Positions 17,334-25,855 of a stretch of DNA of 64,000 nucleotides are shown piece after piece. Positions within the stretch are counted from its first letter, which is position 1. Each line of letters begins with the position of its first letter. The translations under genes and the position numbers were made by a program. Under the pieces are notes generated by a model, which did no database searches, was not told the DNA's origin, and saw nothing but the letters and a program-made list of their open reading frames with translations. The stretch is from Streptomyces bottropensis ATCC 25435 (lineage in GTDB: Bacteria > Actinomycetota > Actinomycetes > Streptomycetales > Streptomycetaceae), in contig NZ_KB911581.1 in assembly GCF_000383595.1 (NCBI RefSeq), positions 2,672,265-2,736,264 on the forward strand, written 5' to 3'.

Positions 17334-18011
17334 TCAGTCGATGTCGAGGTCACCGGACTCTTCGAGGAGACGCGTCGCGAGATCGCCGGCCCATTCCACG
17401 GCCCAGGCGCGCAGAGCGGTGATCGTGGCGTCGTCGAGGCCGTAGGCGGTGAAGGCTTCGTCGTCGGTCCACTCGGCGCCGGTGAGGTTCGCCTGGAGGT
17501 CCTCGTGCTCGAAGCGGCCGCGGGCGTGGCGGCGGCCGAACTCCTCGAGCTCGGCGGTCGTCCAGTGGCGGGAAGCAGCGAACACGTCGATCAGGTCGCG
17601 GGGTGCTCCGCGGTCGGCGAGGGCTCGAACCTTGGTCCCGATCACGTCCTCCTCGGCGAGGACGGGCCCATACGGGCTCTGGGCGACGGGTCGCCAGAAG
17701 ATCTCTTTGAGGATGTCGACTTCGCACTCCTGCCCGGTGGCGGGGTCCGTCACGGTGAAGCGAGCGGACAGCGGGGCGGTCTCCAGCGCCTGCACCTTCC
17801 AGCCCCGGGCTGTCAGGCCGCTACAGAGCGCGGCTGCGATGTCGGCCATGGGCGCCGGGTTCTCGGTGGCGACGTCCAGGTCCTGGCTGGGTCGGTTCAC
17901 GAGGCGGTGCGCCCTCACGGCGTACCCGCCGGTGAGGACCAAGGGGTACGGCGAGCCGAGAGCGATCACATCCGCGAGTAGCCGCGCGTGCAGCTCCGGC
18001 ATGTCCGTCAC
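17334..18011 (-). CDS. AbiEii/MenT-like nucleotidyltransferase
   Basis: 225 aa from a GTG at 18011 that overlaps the upstream stop (GTGA). Nucleotidyltransferase core: LTGGYAVRAHRL (Gly28-Gly29), QDLDV (Asp44, Asp46), and the third acid in CEVDILKE. Then LAEEDVIGTKVRALADRGAPRDLIDVFAA, the region typical of AbiEii/AbiGii-type toxins. Such enzymes act as toxins in abortive infection by adding nucleotides to tRNA or other targets. It is coupled to the 130-aa gene at 18008-18400, the usual place of an antitoxin. It is convergent with the Pycsar-like operon (113-bp gap), which adds to the conflict-island picture. Confidence 0.85.
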   Translation of the reverse strand: MTDMPELHARLLADVIALGSPYPLVLTGGYAVRAHRLVNRPSQDLDVATENPAPMADIAAALCSGLTARGWKVQALETAPLSARFTVTDPATGQECEVDILKEIFWRPVAQSPYGPVLAEEDVIGTKVRALADRGAPRDLIDVFAASRHWTTAELEEFGRRHARGRFEHEDLQANLTGAEWTDDEAFTAYGLDDATITALRAWAVEWAGDLATRLLEESGDLDID

Positions 18012-18400
18012 GCGGCTGCCCGGGTGCGGGAGGCGAGCTCGGGGAAGGTGTCCTCCCACACAGTGCGCACGGTGCGGCCGACGAGGGTGCGCAGTACGGG
18101 CCACAGCTGGAGGAGCAGATCCCGGTTGAGGTAGCGGGGCAGGTCGTCGCGCAGGCCCTCGTGCAGGACGGTGCGGTACAGCCCCATGCGCTGGCGAGGT
18201 TTGTCCAGGTCGTACGAGGTCATCCCGGACCAGGCCAGGTGCAGCGGCAGCTCCACGACACCGCGGGTCGGCCCGTGTAGCTCGTCCAGCAAATCCGGTA
18301 GACGGCGTCGGAACTTCTCCCGGTACAGCGCGAGGTCCTCGGCGTCCGCGCCGGAGAGATCCCTCGGCCCAGGTCCGGTGTGCTGCGGGTGGGAGGCCAT
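18008..18400 (-). CDS. Small helical partner of the nucleotidyltransferase (candidate antitoxin)
   Basis: 130 aa, ATG at 18400, not recognised as a named family. Predominantly helical and charged (EDLALYREKFRRRLPDLLDE, LWPVLRTLVGRTVRTVWED), with no HTH I can defend. Its stop overlaps the start of the nucleotidyltransferase gene by 4 bp, so the two are co-translated in antitoxin-then-toxin order. It does not resemble the winged-helix AbiEi antitoxin, so if this is a toxin-antitoxin pair the antitoxin is of another type. Confidence 0.7.
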   Translation of the reverse strand: MASHPQHTGPGPRDLSGADAEDLALYREKFRRRLPDLLDELHGPTRGVVELPLHLAWSGMTSYDLDKPRQRMGLYRTVLHEGLRDDLPRYLNRDLLLQLWPVLRTLVGRTVRTVWEDTFPELASRTRAAA

Positions 18401-18751
18401 GCCCCCATTATGGCGGCCGCGCAGGGCCGGGGGCTTGTGGCTTCATCCATGGAGCCGATGTCGCTGTCTGTTGTCCATCGCGGATGCGGCAACGGACACC
18501 GGCAGGATGCTTGGCGGGCAACGGGGCGGCGACGAAGTTGTAGTTACAGGGCCTGTGTCTCGGCTGATTCTCCCCGGATTCTCCCCAGCGGCTTCAGGAG
18601 GGCAAAAGTGCTGGTCAGGGTTTCAGTGGAGGCAGGTAGGCGAGATCAGCCGCATCACTTCTCCCCAGGGACTCCCCAGAGCCGATTCTGGCCCGGTCCG
18701 CGACCGGTGCGAGAGTAAAGGGCGCATAGGACTGGGCCCCGCAAGAGGGAA
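18401..18751. other. Gene-free right border of the conflict island
   Basis: 351 nt between the small partner gene and corA. No convincing frame. It contains repeated short runs: two copies of TCTCCCC around 18571-18585 and again at 18660-18676. It could hold an attachment-site remnant, but no direct repeat with the left border and no tRNA end was found. Confidence 0.4.
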
Positions 18752-19936
18752 TCAGAGCCAGTCCCGTCGCTTGAAAATCACGTACAAACTGGCACAGACA
18801 ACCCCCATGAGGCCGATCGCGAACGGGTATCCGAAGCTCCAGCCCAGCTCCGGCATGTGCTCGAAGTTCATCCCGTAGATAGTTCCTACGAGCGTCGGAG
18901 CAAAGAGAATGGCCGCCCAAGAGGAGATCTTCTTGATCTCCTCGTTCTGTTCGAAGCCCGCTTCCGCCAACGCCCTCATCTCCGCGTTCTGTTGCTGGGT
19001 GACGAGGGTGGCGTTCACCGTGAGGATGTCGGTGAGGGCCTGCCGGAAGCCGTCGACCCGTTCGCTGGTGTGGGTCACGTGGTCGGCGACGTCGCGGAGG
19101 TAGCGCTGGAGTTCGTCGTCCGTCTCGTACTTGGCGAAGCCGGCCATGAGGCCGTGCAGCATGCCGACGAGGGGGCGGGTGGCGCGCTGGAACTCCACCA
19201 TCTCGCGGGAGAGTTCGTAGATGCGGCGGGAGACCTCCGGGTCGCCGCGGAAGACCTCCGTCTCGATCTCGTCGACGTCGTTCTGCACCCCGGCGACGAC
19301 GGGCGCGTACCCGTCGACCACCGCGTCGAGGATGGCGTAGAGGACCGCCTCGGGACCCAGCTTCAGCAGCTCCGGGGTCTCCTCCATGCGGCGGCGGACG
19401 GCCGACAGGTCCGGTGCCGCGCCGTGCCGGACCGTGATGACGAAGTCCGGCCCCACGAAGACGTGCAGCTCGCCGAAGTCGACCTCCTCGGGGGCGTCGA
19501 GATAGCGGGCGGCGCGCAGGACGACGAAGAGGGTGTCGCCGTAGCGCTCCAGCTTGGGACGCTGATGGGCCTCCATCGCGTCCTCGACGGCGAGCGGGTG
19601 GAGGTCGAACTCAGCGGCCAGGGAGAGGAGTTCGCCCTCGGTCGGGCGGGCGAGGCCGATCCACGCCATCCCGGCCGGCGCCTCCCGCAGCTCGCGGAAG
19701 GTGTCCGCGAGCGTGGCGGGCGAGGAGACGCGTACGCCGTCCTGGTACACGGCCGCCTCGACCACGCTGGCCGCCCGTTCGGCCGGGGTCGGCGCCGCCG
19801 GTTCACGGCTCGGGGTGGTGGGCGGGGCGGGTGGTGCCGACGAGGGGGGCAGGGCGCGGCGCCAGCCGGACTTCCGGCCGCCCCTCGGGGCAGGGCCGGC
19901 GCTCTCCGGGCCCCGGCGCTCGCGTCGATCGGCCAT
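18752..19936 (-). CDS. corA: CorA-family Mg2+/Co2+ transporter
   Basis: 394 aa. A Pro/Ala-rich N-terminal extension (~1-60) precedes the CorA cytoplasmic funnel domain (FRELREAPAGMAWIGLARPT, HPLAVEDAMEAHQRPKLERY, VGPDFVITVRHG). Two C-terminal helices carry the signature loop YGMNFEHMPEL after the first (WAAILFAPTLVGTIYGMNF), and the protein ends in a basic tail KRRDWL. The GMN motif is diagnostic for a pentameric divalent-cation channel in the plasma membrane. It starts the conserved core after the island. Confidence 0.95.
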   Translation of the reverse strand: MADRRERRGPESAGPAPRGGRKSGWRRALPPSSAPPAPPTTPSREPAAPTPAERAASVVEAAVYQDGVRVSSPATLADTFRELREAPAGMAWIGLARPTEGELLSLAAEFDLHPLAVEDAMEAHQRPKLERYGDTLFVVLRAARYLDAPEEVDFGELHVFVGPDFVITVRHGAAPDLSAVRRRMEETPELLKLGPEAVLYAILDAVVDGYAPVVAGVQNDVDEIETEVFRGDPEVSRRIYELSREMVEFQRATRPLVGMLHGLMAGFAKYETDDELQRYLRDVADHVTHTSERVDGFRQALTDILTVNATLVTQQQNAEMRALAEAGFEQNEEIKKISSWAAILFAPTLVGTIYGMNFEHMPELGWSFGYPFAIGLMGVVCASLYVIFKRRDWL

Positions 19937-20236
19937 CGTGGATGCCTTCCGAGTTGCGCGTCACGTACGACTGTGCGATCACCGAGCAGGATATACGGGG
20001 CAAACGGCGCGGGCGTGGTGAGAGGCGGACGACGCGACGCGGGCGGCGCGGCGGTGACGGCGTGGCGGGCCGGGGACGGGTGCCTCGCACATGCCCGGCA
20101 GCGGGACCGCTGAGCGCTCGCCGCACCCGGTGACGGGCGCACCGCCGCACCCGGTGAGGAGCGCCCCCCCCGGCACACCGCCGCACCCCGGTGCGGGGCA
20201 GATCGCCGCGAACACCGACCGCGCGCGTCGAGACCA

Positions 20237-20259
20237 TCGCGGACAGAACCTGTCCGCGA
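20237..20259. promoter_or_regulatory. Perfect 10-bp inverted repeat, operator of the winged-helix gene
   Basis: TCGCGGACAG-AAC-CTGTCCGCGA, two perfect 10-bp arms around 3 nt, ending 20 nt before the ATG at 20280. Its position over the likely transcription start suggests repression, probably by autoregulation or by a GACAG-N3-CTGTC-type regulator encoded elsewhere. Confidence 0.65.
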
Positions 20260-20279
20260 CTCCCGCTAGCGTGCGCAGC

Positions 20280-21437
20280 ATGACGAACAAGGCGACCCAG
20301 ACCGCCCCCCGGCTCGGCATCCAGGCCCTCAACCGCGCGACCCTGGCCCGCCAGCTCCTGCTGCACCGGGCGCCCGTGTCCGCCGAGGCCGCCCCCCGGG
20401 CGACCGGCGGCCCCACACCCCCGCCCGTGTCCGCCCACCCCGCCGTCACCCACCTCCTCGGGCTCCAGGCGCAGAACGTACGGCCGCCGTACTACGCCCT
20501 CGCCGCCCGGCTGGACGGCTTCGCGCCCGAGCAGCTGTCGACGCTGATGGCCGACCGCGACGTCGTGCGCATCGTCACCATGCGGTCCACGATCCACACG
20601 CACACCGCCGACGACTGCCTCGCCCTGCGGCCGCTGGTGCAGCCGGCCCGGGAGCGGGAGCTGAACCTGTTCCGCAAGGGGCTGGCCGGGGTCGACCTGG
20701 AGCGGCTGGAGGCGATCGCGCGGGAACTCGTCGAGGAGGAGCCGCGCACCCTGAAGCAGTTGCGCGAGGCGCTGATCGTGGAGTGGCCGGACGCCGACCC
20801 GTTCGCTCTCGGCCTCGCCGCGCGCTGCCGGCTGCCGCTCGTGCAGGTCACCCCGCGCGGCCTGTGGGGCAGGAGTGGGCAGGTCGCCCTGACCACCGCC
20901 GAGCACTGGCTCGGGCGTCCCGCCCAGCAGGCACCCGCGCCCGAGACCGTCGTCCGGCGTTATCTCGCCGCCTTCGGACCCGCCTCCGTGAAGGACATGC
21001 AGGCCTGGGCCGGAGTGACCCGCCTGCGCGAGGCGTTCGAGCGGCTGCGACCGGAGCTGCTCGTCTTCCGCGACGACCGCGGCACCGAACTCTTCGACCT
21101 CCCGGACGCGCCTCGCCCCGACCCTGAGACCCCGGCGCCGCCCCGGCTGCTCCCCGAGTTCGACAACCTGCTCCTCTCCCACGCCGACCGCTCCCGCGTG
21201 GTCCCGCCGGACCTCAAGGGCCGCTCCTGGCAAGGGAACCAGGCCTATCGCACCTTCCTCGTCGACGGGTTCCTGGCCGGTCTGTGGAAGCTGGACGAGA
21301 ACCTCCTCACGCTGGAACCCTTCGGCGCTCTCACCGGGGAACAGCGGACCGGCCTGGTGGCGGAGGCCGAGCGGACGCTCCGCACCCTGCACGGCGACGG
21401 ACCGTACGACATCCGCTTCGGCACGGTCGTCACATGA
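20280..21437 (+). CDS. Winged-helix DNA-binding domain protein
   Basis: 385 aa from ATG 20280; the frame upstream is leader and would place the operator inside the gene. It belongs to the actinobacterial winged-helix family (HTH_42/YcaQ-like; relatives include DNA-crosslink glycosylases): ALNRATLARQLLLHR, HLLGLQAQNVRPPYYALAAR, VRIVTMRSTIHTHTADD, WLGRPAQQ, LLPEFDNLLLSHADRSRVV, FLVDGFLAGLWKL. YcaQ/AlkX glycosylases use a QxQ motif; LGLQAQN here fits that pattern, so glycosylase activity is possible. The 3' end is caught up in a tandem duplication. Confidence 0.85.
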   Translation: MTNKATQTAPRLGIQALNRATLARQLLLHRAPVSAEAAPRATGGPTPPPVSAHPAVTHLLGLQAQNVRPPYYALAARLDGFAPEQLSTLMADRDVVRIVTMRSTIHTHTADDCLALRPLVQPARERELNLFRKGLAGVDLERLEAIARELVEEEPRTLKQLREALIVEWPDADPFALGLAARCRLPLVQVTPRGLWGRSGQVALTTAEHWLGRPAQQAPAPETVVRRYLAAFGPASVKDMQAWAGVTRLREAFERLRPELLVFRDDRGTELFDLPDAPRPDPETPAPPRLLPEFDNLLLSHADRSRVVPPDLKGRSWQGNQAYRTFLVDGFLAGLWKLDENLLTLEPFGALTGEQRTGLVAEAERTLRTLHGDGPYDIRFGTVVT

Positions 21438-21497
21438 AGCGCTTCGGCACGGCCACGTGATCCGCTTCGGCACGGTCGCCACGTGATCCGCTTCGCC
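21411..21497 (+). repeat. Tandem duplication of the gene's 3' end
   Basis: The last codons and stop (atccgcttcggcacggtcg, then tcacatga) are followed by two more imperfect copies of TCCGCTTCGGCACGG and a truncated third, each ending in CACGTGA. Copies after the stop are noncoding and only lightly diverged, so the duplication looks recent. Confidence 0.75.
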
Positions 21498-21538
21498 ATC
21501 GCGGCCGGCTGAGCGGGCGCCCGCCCCGCGCATGGAGA

Positions 21539-21580
21539 GGGGGCGCCGCGAACCGCTCGTGGCAGGTTCGCGGCGCCCCC
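21539..21580. terminator. 16-bp perfect hairpin between convergent genes
   Basis: GGGGGCGCCGCGAACC and GGTTCGCGGCGCCCCC pair perfectly around a 10-nt loop. It lies between the winged-helix gene and the convergent trypsin gene and can serve both as bidirectional terminator; no U-run, as usual in Streptomyces. Confidence 0.8.
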
Positions 21581-21634
21581 TGGCAGTTCCCGGGGACGTA
21601 CCCCGGGAGTCTGTCGGCTCGCGCCTCGCCTCGA

Positions 21635-22432
21635 CTACGAGGCGATCTGCGCGGCCACCGTGTTGGAGAAGGTGGTCAGCCGGGTGTAGATGCCGGGGTA
21701 CTGCGCGTCGGCGCAGCCGTAACCCCAGGAGACTATGCCTGCCAGGACGCCCCCGATCATCAGGGGACCGCCGCTGTCGCCCTGGCAGGTGTCGACGCCG
21801 CCGGAGGAGAATCCGGCGCAAACCATGGAGCTCGCCACGAACTCGGAGCCGTAGGAGCTGGAGCTGCCGCAGACCGAGTCGGCCACGACCGGGACGGTCG
21901 CGGTGCGCAGCTGGTTGGAGGAGGAGCCGCCCGAGGAGGTGGTGCCCCAGCCGATGATGCGGGCGGTGGTCCCGGCCGCGTAGACGCCCGTCTGCGAGGC
22001 GCTGACGTAGGACGCCGTGGTGTAGGGCTGCGCGACGGCGAGCGTCAGCACGGCCACGTCGCTGGTCATCGTGGAGCTGTTGTAGCTCGGGTGGATCCAG
22101 ATCTTGCTGAGCGTGCTGACCGTGCCGTTGGTGCCGTTGCGGTAGGTGCGGCCGCCCACGACGCGGGTGTTGGAGGTGGTTCTGCCGACCATGCAGTGCG
22201 CGGCGGTGATCACCTTGGTGGGCGACACGAGGGTGCCACCACAGAACTGGCTCTGCGAGGCGTTCGTGATCTGCATGACGTACGGGTACGCGCTCGCGGT
22301 GGTGGTCGTACCACCCACGATGGGCTGGGGAGCGGCGGCGGCGCCCGGCGCGGTGAGCAGCGCGGCAGCGGCGGCGGCAGCGGTGGCGGCTGCGGCGACC
22401 ATCGACTTCTTGACGCGGTTGAACCCGAACAT
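21635..22432 (-). CDS. Secreted trypsin-like serine protease
   Basis: 265 aa. Signal peptide with a basic n-region (NRVKK), an Ala-rich hydrophobic core and AAAAP cleavage site around residue 35. The mature chain begins IVGGTTTTASAYPY, the usual trypsin N-terminus. Catalytic triad: TAAHC (His), SDVAVL (Asp), GDSGGP (Ser). The S1-pocket Asp precedes the nucleophile in DTCQGDSGG, and the GIVSWGYGCA segment follows, predicting cleavage after Arg/Lys. Conserved Cys pairs are present. Closely resembles S. griseus trypsin. A long leader (22433-22783) precedes it. Confidence 0.95.
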   Translation of the reverse strand: MFGFNRVKKSMVAAAATAAAAAAALLTAPGAAAAPQPIVGGTTTTASAYPYVMQITNASQSQFCGGTLVSPTKVITAAHCMVGRTTSNTRVVGGRTYRNGTNGTVSTLSKIWIHPSYNSSTMTSDVAVLTLAVAQPYTTASYVSASQTGVYAAGTTARIIGWGTTSSGGSSSNQLRTATVPVVADSVCGSSSSYGSEFVASSMVCAGFSSGGVDTCQGDSGGPLMIGGVLAGIVSWGYGCADAQYPGIYTRLTTFSNTVAAQIAS

Positions 22433-22783
22433 GGTTCTCCTCAGGGGGGAGTTGCCGGTGGGGGACGCGCGGGTGGGGGGTGGAGCACAGAGCCTGCGGT
22501 GCCGCCCCCGCTCGGGGGAGCCGAGCGGGGGCGGCGGGCCGGTCTGTGTGCCCTGGCGTGCGGCACGTCACAAAAAATAGGAGCCGGAGTCATCCCCTCC
22601 CAAGGGGGGATCCCCCTAAGGGAGTTGGGAAGGGAAAACCCTCGATGACCCGGGCCGGGGTTTGAGCCTAGGCTGAAGCCGCAAGGTCGCTGCGCGCACC
22701 TGGTCCCGCCGAGGCGCGGCGGACGCGGGCGCGACGACAGGGCCCAGGTCCCGGGAGGGGCTCGTCAGCCGGTCCCGGGGAGG
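22433..22783. other. Promoter region of the trypsin gene
   Basis: 351 nt with no gene. It includes the perfect palindrome GGGGGATCCCCC (22605-22616), part of a purine/pyrimidine-rich stretch, ~175 bp upstream of the trypsin start, and an A-run (caaaaaatag) nearby that may be part of the promoter. The LAL gene ends at 22784. Confidence 0.45.
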
Positions 22784-25642
22784 TCAGTTCGTACGGTGTC
22801 CCGCCGCCAGTCGCACGATGTCCACACGCGACCGGATGCCCAGCTTCCGGTAGACGCGCGTCAGTGTCGCCTCGACCGTCTTCACGCTGATGTAGAGCCG
22901 GCCGGCGATCTCCCGGTTCGTCGCACCCTCCATGACCAGCTCCGCGACCTGCCGTTCGGTCGCCGCGAGCACGGCGAGGGCGTCCAGCGCCGACGGCGCG
23001 ATCGCGGGCTGCTGCGGAGGCGCCGGGGCGACGGAGGCCTCCTCCACCCGGCGCAGCCACGGCAGGGCACGGCAGCGGCGGAACAGCCGGGACGCCTCGT
23101 CGTACGAGCCGGGCCCGGACGCCGGCGCCGCCCCCGGCCGGGCGAGGCCCGGCCCCTGCGGAAGGGCGCGCAGCCCTGCGAGGGCGAAGGCGGCCCGCGC
23201 CTCCTCCAGACCGTAGCCGAGCTTGGCCAGCCGGTCCTGCGCCGACGTCAACTGCCGTACGGCGGCGTCCTGTTCACCCCGCGCCGCGCGCACAAGCGCC
23301 TCGGCCCGGTCGAGGACGGCGAGCACACTCTCCCGGCCGAGCCGCAGCGCCTGCTGCCGGGTGACGTCGATGACGTCCTGGGCCTCCGTCAACTCGTTCA
23401 CCCGTACCAGGGCTTCGGCGAGATCGCCGTGCCACCGGCCGCGCGCGGGATCGTAGATCCCGAGGCCGTCCTCCAACTCCCGTACGCGGCGCAGGGACTG
23501 CACCGTGCCCGGCGCGTCCCCGGCGACCAGCTGGGCGTGCCCGAGGGCGCCCAGGGCGCGGGAGAGGTACATCAGGTCGCCGTCCTGCTCCGCGCGGTCG
23601 GCGGCCTCGCGGGCGAGCGCCCGGGCCCGCTCCACATCGCCGCCGGCGGCCTCCGCGAGCGAGGTGAGCATGGCGGACGCGCCCTCGCCGATGCCGGAGT
23701 CGCGGGCGAGGACGTAGCCCTCGCGGGCGAGGTCGAGCGCCCGGCCGCAGTGCCCGGAGCGCAGCTCGGTCTCGGCGAGGAAGCGCACGTAGTGCACCTC
23801 GCTCTCGACCATGCCGCGCCGGCGCACCTCGCGCAGCAGCGAGGTGATCGTGGCGCGGGCCTCGCCGAGCTGGTCGCTCATCATCAGCCAGCGGAAGCGG
23901 GTCGCGCCCGCCCCGTTGTGGTGGCAGGCCAGCTGCGGGTCCTGCGGCTCCTTCAGGGCCCGCTTGATCGTCATGGGCGCGTCCGGGTGGCCCATCAGCA
24001 TCTCGGTCTGGGCCTGGAAGGAGAGCGCGAGCAGCTCGGTGCGCCGGTCCTCGGCCCGCGCCGCCAGCTCCGCGGCCCGGGCGGCCTCCTCCCGGCTCTG
24101 CGCGAAGTCGCCTTCGAGGACCAGGGCGCGCCAGGCCAGCTGGTAGCGGACCAGGCCGAGCAGCCGCGGGTCGTCGCCCGCGTCGGCGAGGACCTGCGGG
24201 TACACGGCGTCGACCTCGGCGAGCGACTGCCCGGCCGCGTCGATCACCACCATCCAGGCCCGGACCCGCTCGGCGGGCTCGGTGGCCCGGCTCAGCACCT
24301 CACGGGCGATGTCCCGGCCGAGGTCGTTCTCCCCGGCGGTCAGCGCGTCCTCGGCGGCCTGCAGCCGCCGCTCGTCGGGACCCGGTGTGGCGTCCGCCGG
24401 GGTGCGCCGGGCCGAGAGGAGCCCCAGCTCGGCGGCGACCGAGGGCGCGCCCCGGTCCCGGGCCACGGCCGCGGCCTCGCCGAGCCGCGCGGCGACCAGC
24501 GGATCGGTGCCGTGCGTGGACAGCGCCAGGTGCCGGGCCCGCTCGATGGGGTCGACGGCGGCGGTGGACAGCGCGGCGTGGGCGGCCCGCCGCTCCTGGG
24601 CGGTCGCCTCGGCGTACAGCGCGGCCGACACCAGCGGGTGCGCGAACCGTACGCCCGGACCCTCCCGCTCCGGCGCGAGCAGCCCCAGCTCGACGGCCTG
24701 CGCGGCCTCCGCCTCGGCGTTCTCCCGCCCGGCGGCGCGCAGCAGCGCCACGGTGGGCCGGGCGCCGGCACTGGCGACGAGCAGGGTGCGGCGGGCCTCG
24801 GCCGAGAGCATGTCCAGCCGGTTCAGGACCAGGGTCCGCAGCGAGGTCGGCACGGGCAGCTGCTCACCGGGACGCGGCGGCGTCGGGCTGTCGGCGAGGG
24901 CCCGGCCCAGCTCCAGGGCGAAGAGCGGGTTGCCGCCGCTGGTGCGGTGGATGTCGCGTACGGCGGAGCGGGGCAGACCGGTGTGGCCGCGGTGCTCCAG
25001 CAGCTCGGCGACGTGCGTCCTCGACAGCGGGGTGAGCCGGAGGGCGAGGGTGTCGGGCGGGGACGCGCGTAGATACCTGTCCTGCTCGTGACCGTGCGGG
25101 TCCGTCGAGGTGCGTACGGCGCACAGCATGCGCACCGGCAGCTCGCCCAGCCGCCGCGCGGCGAACCCGAGCAGCTCCACACTGGCCGGATCCAGCCACT
25201 GGAGGTCGTCCGCGACGATCAGCACCGGGCCCTTGGCGGCCAGGGCGCGCAGGGTCGACAGCACGGCCAGCCGGAGCGCGAGCCCGTCGCGCTGGAGGGT
25301 GGACTCGCCACGACCGGTGAGCGCGGACTCCAGCGCGGTGCGCTGCGGCGCGGGCAGCTGCTCGGACACCTCGTCCATGACCAGCCCGAGCAGATCGGTC
25401 AGCGCGAGGAAGGGCAGATGCGACTCGGACTCGGTGGCCGAGCAGCGCAGGACCGTCCGTGCCGATTCCTCGTATTCCGCGGCCAGAGCGCGCAGGATCG
25501 TCGATTTCCCGATACCCGCGGAACCGTGCACGAGCACGCTGCCGCCCCGCGCCAGCTGCTCACGCGCCGCCGTGAACAGCTCCTCCCGGCCAATGACCAG
25601 GTCGGGGCGGGGTCTCCCAGGCTCCTTGTACTCCCGTCGCAC
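22784..25642 (-). CDS. Large ATP-binding LuxR-family (LAL) regulator
   Basis: 952 aa. N-terminal AAA/STAND ATPase: Walker A GSAGIGKST (~40-48), Walker B VLIVADDLQWLD, then sensor-like GGNPLFALELGRAL. The middle is a long TPR-like helical region. C-terminal LuxR HTH (~890-950): LAATERQVAELVMEGATNREIAGRLYISVKTVEATLTRVYRKLGIRSR (split here only for description: ERQVAELVMEG, NREIAGRLYISV, KTVEATLTRVYRKLG). MalT-like LAL proteins are activators of catabolic or biosynthetic operons in Streptomyces. The neighbouring LuxR regulator and CoA ligases are candidate targets, but this is inference. Confidence 0.94.
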   Translation of the reverse strand: MRREYKEPGRPRPDLVIGREELFTAAREQLARGGSVLVHGSAGIGKSTILRALAAEYEESARTVLRCSATESESHLPFLALTDLLGLVMDEVSEQLPAPQRTALESALTGRGESTLQRDGLALRLAVLSTLRALAAKGPVLIVADDLQWLDPASVELLGFAARRLGELPVRMLCAVRTSTDPHGHEQDRYLRASPPDTLALRLTPLSRTHVAELLEHRGHTGLPRSAVRDIHRTSGGNPLFALELGRALADSPTPPRPGEQLPVPTSLRTLVLNRLDMLSAEARRTLLVASAGARPTVALLRAAGRENAEAEAAQAVELGLLAPEREGPGVRFAHPLVSAALYAEATAQERRAAHAALSTAAVDPIERARHLALSTHGTDPLVAARLGEAAAVARDRGAPSVAAELGLLSARRTPADATPGPDERRLQAAEDALTAGENDLGRDIAREVLSRATEPAERVRAWMVVIDAAGQSLAEVDAVYPQVLADAGDDPRLLGLVRYQLAWRALVLEGDFAQSREEAARAAELAARAEDRRTELLALSFQAQTEMLMGHPDAPMTIKRALKEPQDPQLACHHNGAGATRFRWLMMSDQLGEARATITSLLREVRRRGMVESEVHYVRFLAETELRSGHCGRALDLAREGYVLARDSGIGEGASAMLTSLAEAAGGDVERARALAREAADRAEQDGDLMYLSRALGALGHAQLVAGDAPGTVQSLRRVRELEDGLGIYDPARGRWHGDLAEALVRVNELTEAQDVIDVTRQQALRLGRESVLAVLDRAEALVRAARGEQDAAVRQLTSAQDRLAKLGYGLEEARAAFALAGLRALPQGPGLARPGAAPASGPGSYDEASRLFRRCRALPWLRRVEEASVAPAPPQQPAIAPSALDALAVLAATERQVAELVMEGATNREIAGRLYISVKTVEATLTRVYRKLGIRSRVDIVRLAAGHRTN

Positions 25643-25855
25643 GGGCCACCGCTCCCCTCGAGTGTCGTGTCCGGGCCAATATTAGGCATCCGGTCATTGA
25701 ATTTCGGAACGTAGACCCGGTGTGGGAAATAACAGGAAGGGTACGGCACAGGGAATTTCACCTGCCCGTTACATGAAAGCCGGGCTTCGCAACACCCCCG
25801 TCTCGGCGCGGGACCACGCCCGACGAGGGCCCGCCGGGCCGCCGGGGACGGAGTT

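Noticed and set aside
18540..18700. Repeated CTCCCC runs as attachment-site remnants
   Set aside because: No matching copy at the left border of the island and no tRNA or integrase; too weak.
19803..22571. A 922-codon minus frame across the winged-helix and trypsin genes
   Set aside because: Low-complexity Arg/Pro/Gly composition and both real genes lie beneath it in other frames.
22796..25072. A 758-codon plus frame opposite the LAL regulator
   Set aside because: Antisense shadow; LAL has clear Walker and HTH motifs in the minus frame.
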